A stretch of 64,000 bases of DNA from Gordionus sp. m RMFG-2023 (lineage: Eukaryota > Nematomorpha > Gordioida > Chordodea > Parachordodidae). The stretch lies in the NCBI RefSeq assembly GCF_954871325.1, contig NC_088777.1, positions 34,945,366-35,009,365 on the forward strand, in the 5' to 3' direction. Position 1 is the first letter of the stretch. Each line of letters opens with the position of its first letter. Below, one piece after another: positions 57,601 through 64,000 of this stretch. Below the pieces are notes generated by a model. That model made no database searches. It was not told the origin of the DNA and saw only the letters and a program-made list of their open reading frames with translations. The position numbers were made by a program, and so were the translations under genes.

Positions 57601-59195
57601 ATGAAACTTTGAAAGATATGGAATTAAAACAAGTCATAAATGATATTAATAACAACAGGCCTATTATGAATAATACTTATAAAAACATTGAATTGGAATT
57701 AAGTATAATTAAGGATTGTCTTTACAAAAGCAACAAAATCATAATTCCGTCTTCTATGAGAAAAAATATACTACAGTCATTACATGAAGGTCACTTGGTA
57801 GCAGGAAAAATCAAATCCTTATCCAAAGATTACATGTGGTGGCCTGGTATTAATAATGATATAGTTATGGAAGTGAAAAGTTGTGACGATTGTAATATAT
57901 ATCATGATAATCCTATAAAGATACAAAAACCATGGGTTCGGCAACCAAACCGTTTGAAAGGATACATATAGATTATGCGGGTCCGTTTTTCACAAAAAAT
58001 TGGTTGATAATAGTCGATGCCTACAGCAAATTTCCAATTATTATTCCTGTTAAAAATATTACGACTGATGTTACTTTAAAAGAAATCTTTAAAACTATTT
58101 CGCTATATGGAATACCTGAAACTATAGTTACTGATAACGGCACTAACTTTACGAGTAACGATTTTGAAAAATTTTGCAACAATTTTGGTATTAAACATGT
58201 GCTTACATCTGCTTATCACCAGCAATCCAATGGCCAGGTTGAACGCATGGTTAGAACGTTCAAAACACATATGAAAAGGAATATTAAAATAGACCCAGAT
58301 ATCGCACTTAGCAAATTTTTACTTAATTACAGAAATACGCGTAATGATACTACAGGAGTTACACCATCACAGAGAATGTTTAATCGAGATATTAGAATTA
58401 AATGGGACTTATTAAAACCGATGGAGGAGAAGGAGAATAAAATAAATGTTACTTTACCACGAAATAGAACTTTAAACGTAGGAGATTTTGTTTGGTATCA
58501 AGTACAAGGAGATGATAAATGGTGCAAAGGTATAATCACACATAAAGAAAGTGATATGATGTTCCAAATTAAGACTGAGAAAGGTATTTTGAGGAGACAT
58601 TTAGATCAAATAAGAATTAGAAACTGTTTTAACACAATTATTAACTATGACTCTAAGAATTCTTTTAAGGAGGGAAGTGTGGACAAAAATATAAAAATTA
58701 TTGATAATAACGATATAACACCTATTTCTAGACTTGTACGAATTAAACAAAAACCTGTTTATTTAAAAGACTATGTAACTTAAAATATAAAATAAATATT
58801 AAATTGCATAAAGTAAATTAAATATTAAAACGCTTATATTAAAACGCAAAGAATTAAAACGCTGAAAATATTTTATAACAATCTTATTGATTTATCATTC
58901 TTCATTTATTCTTATATCCAATATGATGAACTATTATTTCTTATTATTCGCAACTTATTTATGATAATAATAACAACTGAGTACTATCAAACAAGCTATG
59001 ATTAATGGAGACAACTTACGATAAGGATATCAAGCTTGCGATTTAAACAAACCAACGTGCAAAATCGATTTAAACAAACCAACGATTGGGACAAGCCAAC
59101 GTTATGATGATTTGTGATACAACTTGATTACCAAAACGATAAACCACTTGGACAACAAACTCTCTATGACTTCTCCGATGAAAGAAGAGGGAGAA

Positions 59196-59472
59196 TGTTG
59201 CGTTATAATCTAATTCTTTATCTTACTTTTTGTTTTTTGGCATTTGAACTTTTTATAATCTAATTTTTATTATTTTTTGTAATCTAATTTTTTACGGCGT
59301 AACCTTACTTTTTATATTTTATAATATTTTTACTTTTTTGTTTTTCGTTTGTATTCTAATTTGGACTTATAAAAATGTATATAAACGAAGTGTGAAATGG
59401 AAAAGATAGTGATAATAAAGTTAAATATAAATAAACACATTTTTACTTACATGCACATTATCTTACTTTGCA
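59196..59472 (+). repeat. 3' LTR of the young gypsy element
   Basis: 277 bp, preceded by a polypurine tract at about 59180-59195 and followed by the second TAAAT. It contains AATAAA (near 59429), a plausible polyadenylation signal. Confidence 0.95.
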
Positions 59473-59639
59473 TAAATATTATATATTAAAACTAATATAA
59501 TCATATTGCAATTTTTTGATTTGAATTTATAAAGAGAGGTCTACTTTTCTCTGAGATTTTGCTAATCCATCTGAGATCAAATTTTTATCTAGAATAATCT
59601 CCCTATATATTTAATGGGGCTATCCATTTAAACGTTTTT

Positions 59640-60419
59640 TTACCGCGGTGGTTTTAAATAGGTTTTAACCTTTCTAAAGTTGAAAAGGAACTTTCATTAG
59701 TGCAATTACTAACTGGTATTATAGTTAAAATACTTAATAATGTGTTGATATTAGGCAGAGAATTTAAAGTGCAATTAAACATGGAAAGGACCTGCAGAGT
59801 ATTTTTTGGTCTCAAAGAATACTCTATTCTGTCGAGATTTTTATACCAAAATTTGACATCACAAAGTAACTTATCATATGAGCCTACTAAATCATCAGCG
59901 TAAAACTCTGATATTTTCTTAATATCCTCTAGTGTTTTAAGTGTAATCAAAGTTTAGACTCAACCGGCAAAAGAAAATAAAAGCTTTTTAAAATAAAATT
60001 ATGTCTAATAAATCTTTTCTTTGATTGAAATAAAAATGTATCAATAAGGGCAATAAAAATGTTTATTTTATAAAAATTCTCAATCGTAGTAGTAGGTATA
60101 GTTTGTGTCTGTGCTTGACATTTGTTGAAATAGGAATAAATTAATGATTGTTTTTTCATATTGACAAATATATATCTTTATAAAATTGAATATGACAAAC
60201 TAGACAAGTTTTATACAATGCATATAATTTAAAATTTATTTTAAAAAATATAAAAATAATTACATACTGTAGATCAATTATATTTATAATAAATTAAAAA
60301 CATAAAAATAGTTGTTTTTTTAAATTTCAAACATTTGTTATCAAATTAGAAAAATAAAATTTTTCTTTTTTCATTTTTCATGAGAAAATTCTCCCCCCCC
60401 CCCCATGCCTATGCCACTG
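59640..60419 (-). mobile_element. hAT remnant (ZMYM/THAP12-like), internally deleted
   Basis: The right terminus (reverse strand) reads CAGTGGCATAGGCATGGGGG, a hAT-type end, finishing at 60419. The minus-strand coding remnant starts MKKQSLIYSYFNK (60159), passes NFYKINIFIALIDTFLFQSK, and after a frame change ends in SILTIIPVSNCTNESSFSTL (near 59680). That is the C-terminal dimerisation signature 'lPvs.a..ErsFS.L'. Most of the catalytic core is absent. The opposite end was not found near 59500-59640. Confidence 0.8.
59654..60159 (-). pseudogene. hAT transposase remnant
   Basis: Two overlapping open stretches (60159-59947 and 59950-59654) in different frames hold the start of the protein and the C-terminal region. 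The first has the short N-terminal 'IYSYFNK' motif followed almost at once by the FYKINIFIALID block that normally lies hundreds of residues later, so a large internal deletion preceded the frame change. Confidence 0.75.
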
Positions 60420-61330
60420 AAAATAATAAAAATATATATAACTTTTATGTGGAAAATTAAGCAGATCTTATAATAGCCCCGAGAAAAGGCTCGTTTCCGG
60501 GTAGGGTTCATTAGTTCCCAAAAAAAATTCCAGAAAAATAAAATTTTGAAAAGATTATTAGATATATATTTTTGAAATTTAAACTTACCATAAATTAATA
60601 GAGGTGAACAAAATGAGATATTGTTTGTTAATGATATAGTACCTTTAATTTTATTAAGGTTTGCTTTTTAATATTCTACATAACCCCGGTCTCCCCTAAG
60701 TTATTATAAATAAGTATTCCTTCAAAAAACTCTTTTTATAGGGATTTTTGGTGATATGAAACGGTATATTGCTTAAAAAACATTTTAGAGTATTTGACCA
60801 TATATGAGGTCAAAGATACTTACAGTCAATTGACCTTATTTGACTGGTTAATTGATTGGCTTGCTAATCCTGATTAATAGTATAGAACTTATTTAGGATT
60901 GAATAAAAATTGTCCCAAATTGCCCAGGTCTCCCTTGATTGACGGTTGAATTTATATAATATTTTTTGAAAATAATTATGTCATTTTCATTAATCAATAT
61001 TATTTTTCTACTCTGAAATATTGACAATCACAGTACAACGCAGAATATACTAATTAACTTATGGAGTAATTGGGAAATATATATACTCTTCAGATATATA
61101 ATAAAATTTGTTTTATTAGAACTTCACACCAGTTATTTTAAAAAAATTGTTGTTCAGACATTTCCATGGTTTGGGATAATTAGTCATTATCAAAAATATT
61201 ATGGTAACTTTTGAATTAACTCAATCTATGGATACGTTAATTGAATATCGTTAAGCCTTTCTCATTTTTTTAAAAAAAATTCCGAGTCAGTTTTAAATTG
61301 ATTGCATATTATCAAGTTGATGAAATAAAC
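60420..61330. other. AT-rich region with two hAT-like 'ggtctccc' ends
   Basis: About 0.9 kb. 'aaccccggtctcccctaag' near 60685 and 'gcccaggtctcccttgat' near 60930 look like ends of the common hAT type GGGGAGACCGGGG. Both point the same way, and no complete element can be drawn. No gene was seen. Confidence 0.4.
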
Positions 61331-62788
61331 CAGGGATGTGAACCCTTCGACAAAAAAAAAGTCCAGGTCCGGGTTCGGGTACAGGAATAAAATTTGAAAG
61401 GGCCCGGGTCCAGGGTTCGGGTCCGAGTTCAGTGAACATAAAAATAATCACTCAAAAGAATATTTTTTTAAAATTCATTTATTATTATACTTTAATATAT
61501 TCATAATTTACAAATGAAAAATTTTAAAATGAAATAATTTATATTTTAAATGATTTATTCTCTCACAATCATAATATCTTTTAAAATATCATCCTTGAGA
61601 TTTCCACGTAAAGTAGACAATATATATTTAAAAGATGAAAATTCACGTTCTACCCTTATCTAAAATAGATAGTTATCCTTATAAAATTATTGTACTTGTG
61701 TCGCCGGTACAGCCATAGATAAGATATATAATTCTAAATAAATTGAAGAATTTTCTTCCCAGAATTTTAAAATATTTATATCCTTATTTATTATCTTAAC
61801 TTCTGAGAACTTTACTATTAAAGATGCAATAGGCTTTTTTTGATCCTCCTTTCTATCTGATGATAATTTGATTTTTTTTTCTCTATCTAAAAGTAAAATT
61901 TCAAGATCATCGATGTTGCTATCATTATTATTATTATCACTACAACCAATAGGTATTGTCGTAGCCTCCAATATATTGTAAATAATGGAGTTTTGCTTAT
62001 GCCATAAATCCTTAAGATGGTCTTTAGCCATTGCTCAGTGCTCAATAAAACTTGATATCGAGGGTCTAAGTATATAGAAGCTTATAAAACATTATTTTGC
62101 AAATATTGTTGCTCTCGAATTTTTACGATTTCTAATATTTCGTATAAAAAGAACTGTAAATTTTCCTAAATCTAATCGATATCCATAAAAATCAGATTAA
62201 CATAATTGTTCTGATTTTAATCTTAATATTGTTATTTTTAAAGGAACTAATACACCAGTAAGGTCCTTTATTTGTCACCAATCATCTTCCGACAAAATGA
62301 CATCACATCCTCCTATAATAAAATCATTACAGAAATCTTTCAAACTTAATAATCGTTCTAGCATAATACAAATTGAGGACCAACGTGTTGTGCATTATCA
62401 TTTAAATTAAAATATTATTACTTGTATACTACAAAATAATTCACTTTCAAAATAATCAACGTATTTCTATAACATAGCATATTAATAAATTTAATTTACA
62501 TAATAAAATATTATTACACTGGAAAATAATTTATGATATCAATCTCTAAATAAAATGGAAGTCCAGGAAGAAAATTGGAAGAAAAACGCGAAGATAAAAT
62601 AAATGATTCCACAAAATAAGTTAATAAAATTTAAAAAAATTTATATTATTTTTTAAAAAAATATTTTTGTTTTTAAAATTTTTTATGACACCTAGAACCC
62701 TTGGACCCTTCACTTTTAATTCCAGCTCCGGGTTCGGGTTCAGCCAAAATACGAGGGTTCAGGGTCAGGGTCCGGGTTCACATCCTTG
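61331..62788 (-). mobile_element. hAT transposon, complete ends (copy B)
   Basis: 1,458 bp with ends CAGGGATGTGAACCC (left) and CAAGGATGTGAACCC (right, reversed). The exact 8-bp duplication AAATAAAC lies at 61323-61330 and 62789-62796. Subterminal 'gtccgggttcgggt' motifs lie inside both ends. The minus strand carries the transposase remnant: the LDPRYQVLLSTEQW region near 62050, an open 114-codon part at 61687-62031, and a C-terminal dimerisation stretch near 61570-61660. Copy A at 1-1084 is the same family in the other orientation. Confidence 0.93.
61687..62031 (-). pseudogene. hAT transposase fragment (copy B)
   Basis: 114 codons beginning MAKDHLKDLWHKQNSIIYNI, continuing through KPIASLIVKFSEVKI to INKDINILKFWEENSSIYLE. 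The ILKFWEENS phrase is the start of the hAT C-terminal region. The frame continues upstream past the Met (WLKTILR-type residues are altered by a stop), so this is an internal piece of the original protein. Confidence 0.8.
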
Positions 62789-62796
62789 AAATAAAC

Positions 62797-64000
62797 TCCC
62801 CAAAATCATGGTATTTATTTTTGGACCGCAGTAAATTAAATTAAATAATCTTCTATTATTTATTATAAAAAATCAAGAATTTACAAATGAATAGTGAATA
62901 TTATTTATAGGAAATTAATTTAATCTCAAATTTAATTGATAAAATTTTCGAAAGAAGTGACAATTTTTTCCTTCTTATTATTATGGCAATTCTCGCAATA
63001 ACTCTACCCTTTTTTGTCAACTCGTCACCCTTCTCTCGTTCTATGCTTACTTATATTTATATCAATATTGCACAAAATATTTTCCTTTATTTAATTTAAT
63101 ATATTTTACTTGTTCTTCTTCTTAATTATGGAAATTTGACCTATAGTTAAAAACAATTAATTATTAAAGAAATAATATAATATTATATAATATAATTATA
63201 GAAATTTCAAGAAAATATTAATTTTAATTACTAACATTCCAAATAATGCGATGATATATAAAATGTCAAATTTATCTAAAAAAAATTGGTCTTATTATCC
63301 TGGATTGTTGTTCTATTCTTCACATTTTATTATTATAATATATTTTTTAAATTAACTAAAATTATATTTAAATTTTTTTTAAAATGGTTTTTACATGGAA
63401 AACAATGCCTACTCTTTTAATTGAGAAGAAACGAAAATAAAATAAACATTTTGTTATACTGACTTTATTATATTTATTGCACATATAGGTTATGAAACAA
63501 AAAATTATTATTATAAATAGAAAAATACCAATTTTTGTTAATGGTGTGGTGAATCTGAGTCTCTCTGTTTAGGAAGACAATGGAGACAGAAAGTCAAAAT
63601 TTTTGCTTTAACCTTCACTTTATATTCCCATAAAATATTTCTCATTTTTTTTAAACACATTCATGGATTTAAAGCATTTTTTCCCCTACAAATCAATGAA
63701 TGTTGACATTTATAAATATTATATCTCGTTCGTAGTTAAACGAAATGAAATTATAAGAAATGATAAAACAAAAATAAATAAATATTATTAAAATTGTTTT
63801 TTTTTTGAGTCAGGTTAAAAAAAAATTTGTGAAAAATTAATTAAAATGTCTTAGCAAAAGGAAGATAATACCAATCCCAATGGTTTATTTAAAATTATAC
63901 TTATGATTTTTTCAACAATAAAATTGAAATAGAGAAAAAAAAAGTTTATTTTTCTTATATTAAATGAAGGGAAGTGAATATATAAAATTAATTTCAATGT
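62797..64000. other. AT-rich end of window, nothing recognised
   Basis: 1.2 kb with no supportable gene, RNA or element end. Composition is extremely A/T, with many short homopolymers. Confidence 0.5.

Larger units (their letters stand above)
53912..59472 (+). mobile_element. Ty3/gypsy LTR retrotransposon, young copy with intact ends
   Basis: LTRs at 53912-54191 and 59196-59472 begin TGTTGCG and end CA. They differ at only about 1% of positions, so the insertion is recent. The 5-bp target duplication TAAAT is exact (53907-53911; 59473-59477). A primer site (TGGTGCTTCATTATA) follows the 5' LTR. A purine tract (aaagaagagggagaa) precedes the 3' LTR. Parts: a small RRM-like frame about 54.33-54.56 kb; gag from about 54.64 kb with an Asn/Arg-rich tail (55.2-55.6 kb) and no CCHC knuckle seen; protease (VDTGS) about 55.8 kb; reverse transcriptase about 56.2-56.7 kb (YIDD); RNase H about 57.0-57.4 kb; integrase about 57.75-58.3 kb; GPY/F-like tail near 58.5 kb. 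A 72-bp unit is tandemly repeated at 57453-57600. It is broken in about four or five places. Confidence 0.95.

Overview
This window is a very AT-rich (by eye about three quarters A+T) animal nuclear region. Three host genes support an animal origin: a spliced conventional protein kinase C, a TMEM11/PMI mitochondrial membrane protein, and a theta-class glutathione S-transferase. The phylum cannot be fixed from the sequence. The genes look divergent, and some introns are only 44-46 bp.

Layout. 1-5.2 kb holds the end of a hAT transposon, a degenerate tandem repeat and a 750-bp purine-rich tract. 5.24-16.15 kb (+) carries the last 13 exons of the PKC gene: the end of C1B, the complete C2 and kinase domains and the C-terminal tail. 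Its 5' exons (pseudosubstrate, C1A, first part of C1B) are not visible and probably lie upstream of the window. Its introns hold several MITEs and a 120-bp tandem repeat. 19.30-20.27 kb (+) is a compact four-exon GST. 24.7-30.7 kb is an old broken Ty3/gypsy element. 30.85-33.81 kb is a hAT with a second hAT inside it. 36.48-37.59 kb (-) is the TMEM11 homologue. 39-44.4 kb is a composite element with long inverted arms enclosing a second inverted-repeat element and a 270-285 bp satellite. 46-47.7 kb (-) is a decayed LINE. 50.3-53.6 kb is a Tc1/mariner-type element split by a Helitron. 53.9-59.5 kb is a much younger Ty3/gypsy copy with near-identical LTRs and a 5-bp target duplication. 59.6-60.4 and 61.3-62.8 kb are two more hAT remnants.

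The three host genes do not form a pathway: PKC is a Ca2+/lipid signalling kinase, GST is detoxification, and TMEM11 shapes mitochondrial cristae. What unites the window is heavy, layered DNA-transposon invasion, mostly hAT superfamily. Many insertions keep exact or near-exact 8-bp duplications, so insertion order can be read directly. No tRNA, rRNA or CRISPR locus was found.
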